DNA of 64,000 bases from Phycisphaerae bacterium (GCA_030432905.1 JAUILU010000008.1:19039-83038), one strand, 5' to 3'; positions 51,941 through 61,414 are shown, counted from the first letter of the stretch. The notes: generated by a model from the sequence alone, not told the origin. Numbers and translations: made by a program.

Positions 51941-53260
51941 ATGCTGCCGACCCGAGAAGATCTCGCCTGGATCAGGCGTTTCCGCCTATCGATTGTCCGG
52001 GATATCCCCCGGCTTCAGCAGATCTGCCGCGCCGAGCTCGATCGACCCGAGTTCGAAACCCTTATGTCCGACATCGTGCCCCTGCTCGACGCCTGCCGAT
52101 GGCACGAGAAGCACGCACGCGGTGCTCTGAAACCAAAGCGGATCAAACACGGCGGAATCTGGCGCCTGGGCCAGCATCACACGCTCACTCGCCGACCCCT
52201 CGGGCACGTGGCGATCATCGCGACGTGGAACTACCCGTACAACCTGCTCGGGACACAGCTTGTGCAGGCCATCGCCGCGGGGAACCGAGTCACGGCCAAA
52301 CCCAGCGAACGCTCACCGCTGGCACACGGCGCACTGCTCTCGCTCGCACGAGAAGCGGGTCTCGACGAGAACCGACTCATGGCCACCGAGCCGACACGCG
52401 ACGCGGGCAGGCACCTGCTCGAGTTCGGCCAGTTCGATCACGTGCTCTTCACCGGATCAACGAACGTCGGGCGCTCGATCGCAACAACGCTCGCTCAGTC
52501 GCTGACGCCGAGCACGCTCGAACTCTCCGGCGCGGACTCGGCGATCGTGCTCGAAGACGCGGATGTCAGGCTCGCTGCTGAGTCCGTGTACTTCGCCTTC
52601 TCGATGAACGCGGGCCAGAGCTGCATGGCGCCAAGGCGGGTGATCGTCGAGGCCGGCGTGTACGACAGGTTCGTCGCGGCGCTCAGCCCTCTTGTGAATC
52701 AGTCGTACCAGCAGCGCAGGGTCGACGAGCGAGAAGCGGACCGGCTCCGCGCGATGCTCCAGCAGGCTTCATCACAGGGCTCAGTTGTCTCGGTGGGCGA
52801 GATGCCCAGCTCTGGCGCGACCGTTGCGCCGGCGGCGGCGCTCGAGTGCCCGCCGGATTCCGAGCTTGCCTCGGGCGAGCATTTTGCGCCCGCGATCGCT
52901 GTGCTCAAATCCGAGAGCCGCGCCCAAACCAAAACGCTCGCGCAGGCGTCGATGAAATCGCTCACGGTCTCCGTATTCACGAAGAGCCCGAGCCAGGCGC
53001 GCGCGCTGACACAAGACCTCGACGCGGGATTCGTCACGATCAACGACTGCATGCTCCCCACGGCTCACCCGGGCGTGAGCATCGGTGGCCGGGGCTTGAG
53101 CGGCTGGGGCGTGTCCCAGGGCGAGCTCGGGCTACTCGCGATGACGAGGCCTCAGTTTGTGTCGAAAACAAGCTCGCGTTTCCGCGTCCCGACCAAGCCG
53201 CCCAGCCAACGCGTACAGAAGAACATGAACAGATTCGTCCGGTGGTGGTACGGCCGATAG
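51941..53260 (+). CDS. Aldehyde dehydrogenase (carotenoid locus)
   Basis: A 439-residue NAD(P)-dependent aldehyde dehydrogenase, shorter than the usual 480-500. ATWNYPYNL is the family's conserved NAD-site block, LELSGADSAIVLEDADVR carries the general-base Glu, and FSMNAGQSCMAPRRVIV carries the catalytic Cys. GSTNVGRSIA is present. In staphyloxanthin-type pathways AldH turns the terminal carotenoid aldehyde into the acid; the position at the head of a carotenoid unit supports that job. The next gene starts 18 bases after the stop. Confidence 0.88.
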   Translation: MLPTREDLAWIRRFRLSIVRDIPRLQQICRAELDRPEFETLMSDIVPLLDACRWHEKHARGALKPKRIKHGGIWRLGQHHTLTRRPLGHVAIIATWNYPYNLLGTQLVQAIAAGNRVTAKPSERSPLAHGALLSLAREAGLDENRLMATEPTRDAGRHLLEFGQFDHVLFTGSTNVGRSIATTLAQSLTPSTLELSGADSAIVLEDADVRLAAESVYFAFSMNAGQSCMAPRRVIVEAGVYDRFVAALSPLVNQSYQQRRVDEREADRLRAMLQQASSQGSVVSVGEMPSSGATVAPAAALECPPDSELASGEHFAPAIAVLKSESRAQTKTLAQASMKSLTVSVFTKSPSQARALTQDLDAGFVTINDCMLPTAHPGVSIGGRGLSGWGVSQGELGLLAMTRPQFVSKTSSRFRVPTKPPSQRVQKNMNRFVRWWYGR

Positions 53261-53278
53261 CAAGACTGGAGTAGTCAC

Positions 53279-54889
53279 ATGGCACTAAGCAGCAACCCAA
53301 AGCGTGTCGTCGTCATCGGCGGAGGCCTTGCAGGCCTGGCCTCGGCGGTCGAGCTGCAAGGGCGGGGCGCACGGGTCACCGTCATCGAAACGAACGAGCA
53401 CCTGGGCGGCAAGATGAATGTGCTCAGCGAAGACGGCTTCACCTTCGACATGGGCCCGACCATCCTCACACTCCCCGAGGTTCTCTGCGGCATCATCCGC
53501 AGAACAGGCAGCAGCGTGCCGGACCTCATCGAACTCGTCCGCCTCGACCCCCAGTGGCGGTGCCACTTTGAAGACAAGACCGTGCTCGACCTGCACCAGA
53601 ACGTCGACGAGATGGCCGGCTATCTCGAAACACAGCTGCCCGGCACGGACGCGGCCAGCGGCTACCGCTCGTTCATCGACTACAGCAGACGCATGAACAG
53701 ACTCAGCCGATCCGTCTTCTTCTACAAAGACGTCGGAGGCATACGCGACGTCATGCGCTCGACGCCCGCGATGGACAAGCAGATCATGTCAGACGCGATG
53801 GCGATGAGGCTCCACTCGACCGTCGGCGCGACCATCGCAAAGCACGTCAGAGAGCCGCACGTTGCGCAGATCATGGAGCACTTCCTCCAGTATGTCGGCT
53901 CGAGCCCGTTCCTTGCGCCCGCGATCCTCACGATGATCGCCTCGGCGCAGGTCGATCAGGGATGCTGGTACTCGATGGGCGGCACACGCATGGTCGCGCG
54001 CACGCTGACCACGCTCGCCGATCGGCTCGGGGTCGAAGCTCTCACCGGCACCCGTGTTGAGCAGATTCTCACCGACAACGGACGCGTCACCGGTGTCCGC
54101 ACCGACAGCGGGCAGACCATCGAGTGCGACGCGGTTGTCTCCAACTGCGACGTCCAGCGGACCTACCGGGACCTGCTCGGCACGCCCCAGGCCTTGCGCA
54201 CACAAACAAAGATCGCCCGGAACCACACACCCGCGTGCAGCGGCGTGGTCCTGTACCTCGGGCTGAACCGCCAGTACGAGCACTTGCTGCACCACAACTT
54301 CCTCTTCAGCGCAAACTCCGAGGACGAGTTCGGGGATATCTACCGCAGGGGCATCCCGGCGCGCGACCCGACGCTCTACATCGCGGCTCCGTCGCGCACC
54401 GACCCAGACCAGGCACCCCCGGGCGGCGAAGCGCTCTACATCCTCGTCCACACGCCTTACATCAGGCCGGGCCAGGAATGGAACAAGCCGGGCGGCATGC
54501 TCGAGAACTACCGCCCCGTCATCATGGACAAGCTCCGCCGATTCGGGATGGAAGACATCGAGGACCACATCGTCGTCGAGCGGTCGCTCACTCCTACGGG
54601 CATCGAGAGCATGTACAACGCCGAGGGCGGCGCGATCTACGGGCTCGCCTCGCACGGCAAGCTCGGCGGCGGTTTCAAACCACGCAATACCTCACCGATC
54701 GACGGGCTGTTTGTCGCCGGCGGCAGCGCCAACCCGGGGCCGGGCGTGCCGATGGTGCTCATGAGCGGCGTGACCGCGGCGCAGGCCGCCTCGGCGCACC
54801 TCGGTCTTGAGGTTGCCGACCTCGCAGAAACGAGCCACGCCCCCACCGCCGTCGAGATCGCAAGCCCGCACGCCGTGGCGGCGACATGA
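53279..54889 (+). CDS. CrtI/CrtN/CrtP-type carotenoid desaturase or oxidase
   Basis: A 536-residue FAD enzyme. VVVIGGGLAGLASAVELQGR is the N-terminal FAD motif, ETNEHLGGKMNVLSEDGFTF follows, and FVAGGSANPGPGVPMVLMSG is the C-terminal signature. It is paralogous to the enzyme at 50278. In C30 pathways a second member (CrtP) oxidises the terminal methyl to an aldehyde; its place next to the aldehyde dehydrogenase suggests this role, although desaturation is equally possible from sequence. Its stop overlaps the next ATG (ATGA). Confidence 0.88.
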   Translation: MALSSNPKRVVVIGGGLAGLASAVELQGRGARVTVIETNEHLGGKMNVLSEDGFTFDMGPTILTLPEVLCGIIRRTGSSVPDLIELVRLDPQWRCHFEDKTVLDLHQNVDEMAGYLETQLPGTDAASGYRSFIDYSRRMNRLSRSVFFYKDVGGIRDVMRSTPAMDKQIMSDAMAMRLHSTVGATIAKHVREPHVAQIMEHFLQYVGSSPFLAPAILTMIASAQVDQGCWYSMGGTRMVARTLTTLADRLGVEALTGTRVEQILTDNGRVTGVRTDSGQTIECDAVVSNCDVQRTYRDLLGTPQALRTQTKIARNHTPACSGVVLYLGLNRQYEHLLHHNFLFSANSEDEFGDIYRRGIPARDPTLYIAAPSRTDPDQAPPGGEALYILVHTPYIRPGQEWNKPGGMLENYRPVIMDKLRRFGMEDIEDHIVVERSLTPTGIESMYNAEGGAIYGLASHGKLGGGFKPRNTSPIDGLFVAGGSANPGPGVPMVLMSGVTAAQAASAHLGLEVADLAETSHAPTAVEIASPHAVAAT

Positions 54890-55686
54890 CACCCGCCATA
54901 GCCCCAGCCCGACACTCCGACCGGTTCCTGCGCCTATTCGGGTGGTACTCGTGCAGGCTTCTGCGCAAGCGGTTCGCCTCGGTCAGATTCGCGGACAACA
55001 CCGATGCGCTCATCCGTGAATCAGCGGAAACCGATCGGCCCGTGGTCGTCGCGATGAACCATCCGAGCTGGTGGGACCCGATCGTCGGCGTCGCGATCAA
55101 GCACCTCTACATGCGCGGGCGGTTCGCCATCTCGCCGATCGACATGGCCATGTACGAACGGTTCGGGTTCATGAAACGGCTTGGCCTCTTCGGCATCGAC
55201 CTCGACCACCCGGACGCGGGCCAGGCGATGCTCGACTACATCCGAGGCTGCTCCCAGAAGAACCCCGAGCTTGCGCTCTTCATCACGCCCCAGGGTCAGT
55301 TCAGCGATGTGCGCGCACCGATCGTTGTCCGCCCCGGCATCGCGTCGGCTGCGATGTCTCTTAGCGACCCGGCTGTGCTCTCGCTCTCGATCGAGATCGC
55401 GTTCTGGCACGACCAGCGTCCGGAGCTGCTGCTCAGAGCCGAGCGATGCACGCCGCCGGAGCAGCAGACCACGGCCAACTGGGTTCGCGCCGCCCGCGAC
55501 TGCATGCAGCGGAACGCGGGCCGACTCACGGAACTGTCCGTCGCGCGCGATGCAGGCTGCCTGAAGCCGATCTTGGTTCGGAAGGGATCGACCATCAACC
55601 CCGCGTTCGATCTGGCGCAGAGGGCCCGGGGCCAATCGGCGGCTGTCACCCCGCGAAACCAAAGCCGTACCGAGGCTTCTTCATGA
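54886..55686 (+). CDS. PlsC-like acyltransferase (carotenoid locus)
   Basis: A 266-residue acyltransferase. VVVAMNHPSWWDPIVGVAIK contains the HxxxxD active-site motif, and FITPQGQFSDV fits the second motif region (E/PxG). It is soluble or peripheral, with no signal peptide. In staphyloxanthin synthesis CrtO esterifies the sugar with a fatty acid; the gene order oxidase-acyltransferase-glycosyltransferase makes the same role likely. It overlaps both neighbours by four bases. Confidence 0.82.
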   Translation: MTPAIAPARHSDRFLRLFGWYSCRLLRKRFASVRFADNTDALIRESAETDRPVVVAMNHPSWWDPIVGVAIKHLYMRGRFAISPIDMAMYERFGFMKRLGLFGIDLDHPDAGQAMLDYIRGCSQKNPELALFITPQGQFSDVRAPIVVRPGIASAAMSLSDPAVLSLSIEIAFWHDQRPELLLRAERCTPPEQQTTANWVRAARDCMQRNAGRLTELSVARDAGCLKPILVRKGSTINPAFDLAQRARGQSAAVTPRNQSRTEASS

Positions 55687-57380
55687 CCGGCTTCGAGATC
55701 TATCTTGCCTGCTGCGCCGCGGTGTCGCTCTTTACGCTCGCGTTGACGCTGCGCAACCTGCGTCTGTTCCGAAAGCCTGATCAGCCCGGGACGCCGAGCG
55801 ACCAGCTTGTCAGTGTCTGCATCCCGTGCCGGAACGAGGAGAGGAACATCGCCAAGGTTGTTGGCTGTGTTCTGAAGTCTCGGCACATGCCCATCGAGAT
55901 CCTGCTCTACAACGACGACTCCACCGACGCGACGGGTCGGCTTGCCGCCGAGCTCTCGGCGGCTTACCCGGAGGTTCGCGTTGTCCCCGCGCACCCGCTG
56001 CCCGAGGGCTGGTGCGGCAAGCAGCACGCCTGCCACAGACTCGCCGAGAAAGCAGAGGGCGACTGGCTTCTCTTCATCGACGCGGACGTGAGGCTCGAAC
56101 CAGACGCCATCGGCTGCGCACTCGGCTTTGCGCACAAGTCGGGCGCTGCCCTTGTTTCCACATTCCCGAAACAGATCACCGGCACGCTCGGCGAACGGTT
56201 GATTGTGCCGATGATGTTCTACCTGCTGCTCGGCTATCTGCCGTTTAGAAGCATGCGCCGAACAACGTCGCCGGCCGCCAGCGCTGGGTGCGGGCAGTTC
56301 ATCCTTGCACGCCGAGCCGCGTACGAAAAAGTCGGAGGCCACGCGGCAGTCAAGGACTCGATGCACGACGGCATCAAGCTGCCCCGCGCGTTCCGCAGGC
56401 AAGGCTTCAAGACCGACATCTTCGACGGCACGCACCTCTCACGCGTCCGCATGTACACCGGCTTTGGCGACACATGGAAGGGCTTTGCGAAAAACGCCTA
56501 CGAGGGGCTCGGCTCGGTCGGCCTGTTGGTGTTCCTGACGGCGTTGCACCTTGCTGTGCATGTTGTGCCGTGGGTGCTGCTGCCGATCTTGGCGCTCACC
56601 GGTGCCGATGCGGCCCTGATCGTGCTTTGCGGGCTGGCGATCGCGCTGCAGATGCTGCAAAGGATCGCACTGACCAATCGCTTCGAACACCCGGTTACGC
56701 TTGCACTCATGCACCCGGTGTCCGCTCTGCTGCTGACCGGCGTTCAGTGGCACTCGTTCGTACTTCAGCTGCGGTCGCGTCGATCGTGGAAGGGAAGAAC
56801 CATGGCAACCGATCAAAGCACACAAGGCCCATTCCAGGAACAGGTTGTTCTCGTCGATTCACAGGACCGCGAAGTCGGAACGAGCGAGAAGATCGCGGCG
56901 CACACCGAAGGCGGCACGCTCCACCGCGCGTTCTCGGTGTTCATCCTCGACAAAGACGATCGGCTCATGCTCCAGCAACGTGCCGATTCCAAGTATCACT
57001 TCGGAGGCCTCTGGACCAACACGTGCTGCGGCCACCCAAGACCGGGCGAAGAACCGATGGAAGCCGCCCGCAGAAGGCTGTACGAAGAGATGGGCTTTAC
57101 CACGCAGCTGGCGCACCGCGGCACATTCGAGTACCGCGCAACCGATGACGCGTCGGGGCTGACCGAGCACGAGATCGACCACGTCTTCGTCGGACGCTTC
57201 GATTCCACCCCAACCCCGAACCCCGACGAGGCCTCTGATTGGAGATGGGTCGAGCTCAGCTCGCTCGCGATGCAGGTGCAAAGCCAGCCCGAGAAGTTCA
57301 CGCCGTGGTTCCCGATCGCGCTCGCGGAGCTTTCGGAGTACCAAACCGCGGCTAGTGCGATTCAGAAGACTGCTCGCTGA
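55683..57380 (+). CDS. Glycosyltransferase 2 (CrtQ-like) fused to isopentenyl-diphosphate isomerase (type I)
   Basis: 565 residues in one frame from ATG 55683 (overlapping the acyltransferase stop). Residues 1-370 are a membrane GT2: VSVCIPCRNEERNIAKVVGC, LLYNDDSTD, WLLFIDADVRLEPD (DxD), two or more C-terminal helices. From M374 (56802) begins a full type I Idi of Nudix fold: LHRAFSVFILDKDD, LWTNTCCGHPRPGEE, RRRLYEEMGF, EHEIDHVFVG. The codons just before M374 contain GGAAGGGAAGAACC, a good ribosome-binding site, so Idi may also be made alone (192 residues). Both functions fit a carotenoid locus: isoprenoid supply and sugar transfer. Confidence 0.85.
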   Translation: MTGFEIYLACCAAVSLFTLALTLRNLRLFRKPDQPGTPSDQLVSVCIPCRNEERNIAKVVGCVLKSRHMPIEILLYNDDSTDATGRLAAELSAAYPEVRVVPAHPLPEGWCGKQHACHRLAEKAEGDWLLFIDADVRLEPDAIGCALGFAHKSGAALVSTFPKQITGTLGERLIVPMMFYLLLGYLPFRSMRRTTSPAASAGCGQFILARRAAYEKVGGHAAVKDSMHDGIKLPRAFRRQGFKTDIFDGTHLSRVRMYTGFGDTWKGFAKNAYEGLGSVGLLVFLTALHLAVHVVPWVLLPILALTGADAALIVLCGLAIALQMLQRIALTNRFEHPVTLALMHPVSALLLTGVQWHSFVLQLRSRRSWKGRTMATDQSTQGPFQEQVVLVDSQDREVGTSEKIAAHTEGGTLHRAFSVFILDKDDRLMLQQRADSKYHFGGLWTNTCCGHPRPGEEPMEAARRRLYEEMGFTTQLAHRGTFEYRATDDASGLTEHEIDHVFVGRFDSTPTPNPDEASDWRWVELSSLAMQVQSQPEKFTPWFPIALAELSEYQTAASAIQKTAR

Positions 57381-58158
57381 GCACGCTGACCCGCGTCTGG
57401 CTGTGCACCGAGATTCCGAACACTTTGACGAGTTCGCGTCCCTCCTCGGCGACGATGCCGACGGTGCCCGCATCCTGAGCAACCCACGCGCGCTGACCGA
57501 GCACGATGAGCGCGGGGCCGACGGTGAACGAGAGCTCGGATTCGAGCACGAACGCATCGAAGACGCCCGCGGGGACTTCGATGGTCTGCGTGCCGATGCC
57601 TCGGATGGTCGATGTGCCATCGCCCTTGCCCGACCCGAACATCGGGCCGGTGGCGTTCACTTTGATCTCGCGGACGATCTCTTGGCCCGCCGAGAGCGTG
57701 CTCGGCATGAACAGCGCCCTTGGTTCAAACTCGCTCTCAATGCCGTTGGCGATGTTGGAAACGATGGTGATGTCGCCTTCGCTGTTCCTCGCGAGCACGT
57801 TCCGGCCTGTCGCGGCGGACTTGGCCTCGGATGCGATCTCGACGACAAGTGTGCCGTCGGGGCCGGGGGTCAGCGTGCGTGTGACCGGCTCCGGGTCTTT
57901 GGAGCCTGAGGTGAAGCGAAGGAAGGCGTCGACCCGTCCAGTCGACGCCCAGAAGCTGCCTGGACCGATCTGCCCCTCTTCTAGCAGAGTGCCGACCCGA
58001 AGACCGCTCTCACGCTCGCTGAGCAATTCAGCTGACGTGTCCTTCGCTTCGTACACCGCAAACGCGCGAGAGCTGCACGCGTGCGACGCGAGCATGAATC
58101 CAACAAGACCCACGCTCGAAAGCGAGAGAAGAAGCATCGATACGGGCTTTCGTGCCAT
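57352..58158 (-). CDS. Exported protein of unknown function
   Basis: A 268-residue protein from ATG 58158 (AGGGG upstream; ATGs at 58164 and 58179 are alternatives). The signal segment is PVSMLLLSLSSVGLVGFMLA, with a nearby Cys that is a poor lipobox. The body is beta-rich, with FMPSTLSAGQEIVREIKVNA and GTQTIEVPAGVFDAFVLESE, reminiscent of DUF3108-like outer-membrane-associated proteins, though not assignable. It is convergent with and overlaps the 3' end of the GT-Idi gene by 29 bases. Confidence 0.65.
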   Translation of the reverse strand: MARKPVSMLLLSLSSVGLVGFMLASHACSSRAFAVYEAKDTSAELLSERESGLRVGTLLEEGQIGPGSFWASTGRVDAFLRFTSGSKDPEPVTRTLTPGPDGTLVVEIASEAKSAATGRNVLARNSEGDITIVSNIANGIESEFEPRALFMPSTLSAGQEIVREIKVNATGPMFGSGKGDGTSTIRGIGTQTIEVPAGVFDAFVLESELSFTVGPALIVLGQRAWVAQDAGTVGIVAEEGRELVKVFGISVHSQTRVSVLSEQSSESH

Positions 58159-58263
58159 GAGCATCCCCTGCGGCGTCATCGCAAACCTCCGGCGCAGACT
58201 TCCTCGCCCAAGTGGTTTCGCCGGGGCATACCGTCTTGGATTCAGCGCGACCGGGAGAGTTTG

Positions 58264-58710
58264 ATGAACCCACTTCAAATCGGCGACCCGGCACCGGATT
58301 TCGTCATCGACCCAAACGACAAGTCCACGCTCCACGGCCTGATCAGCACAAACCAAGCCGCCGCGGTCGTCTACTTCTACCCGATGGATTTCTCCCCCGT
58401 CTGCTCGGCGCAGGCCTGCATGGTCCGCGACCTGCACAACAGCGCCGACGACGATAACCCGCCCCTGATCATCGGGGTCAGCCCCCAGTCAGACAGCGTC
58501 CACGCAAAGTTCCGCAACTCGAAGGACCTGCCCCAGCTGCTCGTGGCGGACCGGGACAAGTCGATCGCGCGGAGCTACGGCGCGCTCGGACTGTTCGGGT
58601 TTATCAAGCGTGTTTCTTACGTCGTCGGCCCAGACCTGACAATCGCGGCCCGGGCGATGGGCACACTCAGCCTTGCGCAGCACAAGAAACTGATCGCGGA
58701 CTTTCTGTAA
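58264..58710 (+). CDS. Peroxiredoxin, BCP/PrxQ type
   Basis: A 148-residue thioredoxin-fold peroxidase. IGDPAPDFVI is the start, and FYPMDFSPVCSAQACMVRDL holds the peroxidatic Cys and a second Cys five residues on, the PrxQ arrangement. The usual Thr before PVC is Ser. It removes hydroperoxides in the cytoplasm. The ATG 58264 follows GGGAGAG. Confidence 0.88.
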   Translation: MNPLQIGDPAPDFVIDPNDKSTLHGLISTNQAAAVVYFYPMDFSPVCSAQACMVRDLHNSADDDNPPLIIGVSPQSDSVHAKFRNSKDLPQLLVADRDKSIARSYGALGLFGFIKRVSYVVGPDLTIAARAMGTLSLAQHKKLIADFL

Positions 58711-58719
58711 GCCGTCGGC

Positions 58720-59727
58720 TTAGCCGTCGCTGGTCGGCGCGATCACGACGCGGCGCTGCAGGTCTGGCACCCAGGTACCGCCCGGGTTCTCGACAGTGAT
58801 CGCGAAGACCGCGACCTTGCCGACGTCGATGCCGGGTTCGATGGGGACGATGAGTTCGCCGTCGGCGGTCGCGTTGAAGACGCCGCCGCTGACTTTCTGT
58901 TCCATGCCGCGTTCGTCGATGACCCAGACCTGATACTGCTCGACGTCGGGGTCGTTGACCGCGAGGCCCTGGAAGCGGAGGAAGCCCTGCTGGCGTTCGT
59001 TGTTCCAGACAACATCGCCCTGCACGCCCGGCTGCTCGGCCGGCGCATCAGGCAGATCGAACGGCTGCCACGCAACGCGGATCGTGTCGGGCACCTCGAG
59101 CAAGCGCCTGCGGTTGGCCTTCATCTCTTCCGGATCGACGGGCGCTTCGTACCGTGCGATCTCGAGCTGCGCGTCGTCGAGATCAGACGTCACCTGCGCC
59201 AAACGGTCGGCAAGATCGATCGACTGCTGCGCCGCCTCGGCGAGCTCGATCTGGAGCCGACTCTGCGCCAATCTCGCGTCGGCGAGCGTCGTGCGGTTTG
59301 TCTCGATCTGCTGCTGCAGGCTCGCGAGCTGGTCTTGCGAGAGCTTAAGGTCCTGGTCGCGCTGGTTCACCGCGTTGACCGAGAAGTACGAGACCACGCC
59401 GACGAGCGCGATGCTCGCGGCTGCGAGCGCCCAAGGCAGTGCGGCCTTCCTCGGCTTGATCTGCCCCGCTGTTCCACGACCGCCGACCACGCCCCGGCCC
59501 GTGAATTCGAGCTGTTCCTTGAGATCGGTCGGCATCTCGTCGTTGTCGTCGGACGCTTCATCGAAGGCAAGGAGCATCTCACCGACGAGGTAGTCGTCCG
59601 CGGAGCCAGTGTCGCCGTGCTCGGCGCGGAGCGCTTCGAGCTCTGCGCGGTCTTCTGGCGAGAGCTGGCCGAGCAGTTCGTCGGCGACAAGCTGAGCGAG
59701 TCTGTCATGAGGGTTGGTTTCGTTCAC
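58720..59727 (-). CDS. Anti-sigma factor, RskA type
   Basis: A 335-residue membrane protein. The N-terminal cytoplasmic part (LVADELLGQLSPEDRAELEA) is the sigma-binding region, a single membrane helix lies at about residues 95-118 (LPWALAAASIALVGVVSYFS), a coiled coil follows (SQDQLASLQQQIETNRTTLA), and a C-terminal RskA domain lies at about 220-330 (QGFLRFQGLAVNDPDVEQYQ). It should hold the ECF sigma factor encoded just upstream until an envelope signal releases it. GTGA overlap with the sigma stop. Confidence 0.88.
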   Translation of the reverse strand: MNETNPHDRLAQLVADELLGQLSPEDRAELEALRAEHGDTGSADDYLVGEMLLAFDEASDDNDEMPTDLKEQLEFTGRGVVGGRGTAGQIKPRKAALPWALAAASIALVGVVSYFSVNAVNQRDQDLKLSQDQLASLQQQIETNRTTLADARLAQSRLQIELAEAAQQSIDLADRLAQVTSDLDDAQLEIARYEAPVDPEEMKANRRRLLEVPDTIRVAWQPFDLPDAPAEQPGVQGDVVWNNERQQGFLRFQGLAVNDPDVEQYQVWVIDERGMEQKVSGGVFNATADGELIVPIEPGIDVGKVAVFAITVENPGGTWVPDLQRRVVIAPTSDG

Positions 59728-60302
59728 GCGACACCCCCCTTCGAGCTCTCGCCTGTTTCTAGTGTTTCGTCGCCGGCCTTGCGTGCGAGTTTAATAAGCC
59801 CCCGTCGCAGGCGTGACTTTACGGTCCCGATCGGGCTTTCGGTGACGTCGCTGATCTGCCGGTGCGTCATGCCCCGGTGCACCGCGAGCCAGAGCGCCTG
59901 GCGCTCCTCGTCGGGAAGCTCGTCGAATTTGCCCGCGATCTCGATCGCCACCTGCCTGTGCACCGCGGCCCGGATCGGCGTGATCGGGCTGTCGCTGATC
60001 TTCGCCTGCACCTCTTGTGCGCGGCTTACCTTCCGGCGCGACACGACGCGGCGTTGATGGTCGATCAGCCTGCGGTGCGCGACCGTCGCGATGAACGCGG
60101 CTTCCGACCCCTTTGTTCTGTCGTAGCGTTTGGCGGAGAGCCAGATCTCAACAAAGACATCTTGAATCGCGTCGTCAATCTCACCCTTGGCCCGGTCGAG
60201 GTAACGGTTGGCGAGCCTCCAGACGAGGCCGCTGTACTCGTCGAGGATCTCGCTGACCGCCGACTCGTCGCCGTTTGCAATTCTTTCGAGCCGCGTGGAC
60301 AA
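59724..60302 (-). CDS. ECF-type RNA polymerase sigma factor
   Basis: About 192 residues from TTG 60302 (AGGGG eight bases upstream); no ATG lies in the correct place. Region 2 is around EYSGLVWRLANRYLDRAKGE and DDAIQDVFVEIWLSAKRYDR, and region 4 around RGMTHRQISDVTESPIGTVK. It pairs with the overlapping RskA-type anti-sigma gene. The divergent DUF4394 and CHRD genes at 60473 and 61415 may be its targets. Confidence 0.88.
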   Translation of the reverse strand: MSTRLERIANGDESAVSEILDEYSGLVWRLANRYLDRAKGEIDDAIQDVFVEIWLSAKRYDRTKGSEAAFIATVAHRRLIDHQRRVVSRRKVSRAQEVQAKISDSPITPIRAAVHRQVAIEIAGKFDELPDEERQALWLAVHRGMTHRQISDVTESPIGTVKSRLRRGLIKLARKAGDETLETGESSKGGVA

Positions 60303-60472
60303 GCAAGAAACCCCTTCAGGACCCCTAGGGGTTCGTTCCAACAAGTATAACGAGATTCTGTCGGTACACAAAAACCCCTGCCCCCCGAGCTCCGAAAGCC
60401 GGGTGAGGAGAGTCACTGACTCCCCGCAAGGGCAATCGTAAAAACGCCCCTGCGGGAACAGGAGAGATGATC

Positions 60473-61333
60473 ATGAAATCTGTAGCGCTATCTCTGTGCG
60501 CACTTGGGGCGGGAATGACGTTCGCCGCGACCGCCTCGGCACAGGAAACAATTTTCGCGGTCACCGCGAATCAAACACTCGTGACGTGGGATTCGTCTTC
60601 GCCGAACAACTTGAACTCAGGGGCGGCCATCTCCGGTCTCGCGTCCAACGAGACCATCCGGGGCATCGACTTCAGGCCTGCAACAGGCGAACTCTTCGCG
60701 CTGGGAAGCTTCAACAACCTGTACACGCTGAATCAGAACACGGGCGCCGCGACCCTCGTCGGCGCGGGCTCGTTCTCGCCCGGTATGAACGGCTCGTCGT
60801 TCGGCTTTGACTTCAACCCCGTCATCGACCGCATCCGCCTCGTCAGCGAGGTCAACCAGAACCTCGTCCTGAACCCGAACGACGGCACATCGACGCAGGT
60901 CACCGATCTGTTCTACGGGCCGGGCGACGCGAACGAGGGCACCGACCCCAACGTCGTCAGCTCCGCTTACACCAACAGCTTCGGCGGCGCCACATCGACG
61001 CAGCTCTACGGCATCGACACCGGGCTCGACATCCTTGTCACCCAGGCCAACAGCGCCGGCACGCTCGGCACCGTCGGCGCGCTCGGGGTCGATCTCAACG
61101 ACACCGCGTCGTTCGACATCTCGGGTGTCACCGGCATGGCGTACGGCACCGTCCAGGCGGCCGACCAGTCCAAGTCTGTCTTCTGGTCAGTTGATCTCAC
61201 CACCGGTCAGTCGTTCACGATCGGTGATATCGGCGGCGGCGCGCTCATCACCGCGATGGCCGTGGTCCCCTCCCCCGGGGGCGCTCTCCTGCTCGCGGCG
61301 GGTCTCCCGATCGCCGGCCGGCGCAGACGCTGA
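60473..61333 (+). CDS. DUF4394 secreted protein with PEP-CTERM-like tail
   Basis: A 286-residue protein from ATG 60473 (AGGAG eight bases upstream). A signal peptide ends around TASAQE. DUF4394 blocks are TIRGIDFRPATGELFALGS, FSPGMNGSSFGFDFNPVIDR and RIRLVSEVNQNLVLNPNDGT, suggesting a beta-propeller-like surface protein. The tail is VVPSPGGALLLAAGLPIAGR plus RRR. It is divergent from the ECF sigma gene. Confidence 0.88.
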   Translation: MKSVALSLCALGAGMTFAATASAQETIFAVTANQTLVTWDSSSPNNLNSGAAISGLASNETIRGIDFRPATGELFALGSFNNLYTLNQNTGAATLVGAGSFSPGMNGSSFGFDFNPVIDRIRLVSEVNQNLVLNPNDGTSTQVTDLFYGPGDANEGTDPNVVSSAYTNSFGGATSTQLYGIDTGLDILVTQANSAGTLGTVGALGVDLNDTASFDISGVTGMAYGTVQAADQSKSVFWSVDLTTGQSFTIGDIGGGALITAMAVVPSPGGALLLAAGLPIAGRRRR

Positions 61334-61350
61334 CCGATTTTCTATCGGCA

Positions 61351-61376
61351 CCGGTCGGAGAAATCCGACCGGCGCC
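61351..61376 (+). terminator. Terminator hairpin after the DUF4394 gene
   Basis: CCGGTCGGA pairs perfectly with TCCGACCGG around the tetraloop GAAA; a short T-containing stretch follows. Confidence 0.65.
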
Positions 61377-61414
61377 TTTCGCATCCGTTTACATCACTTT
61401 CTTGGAGATTCATC

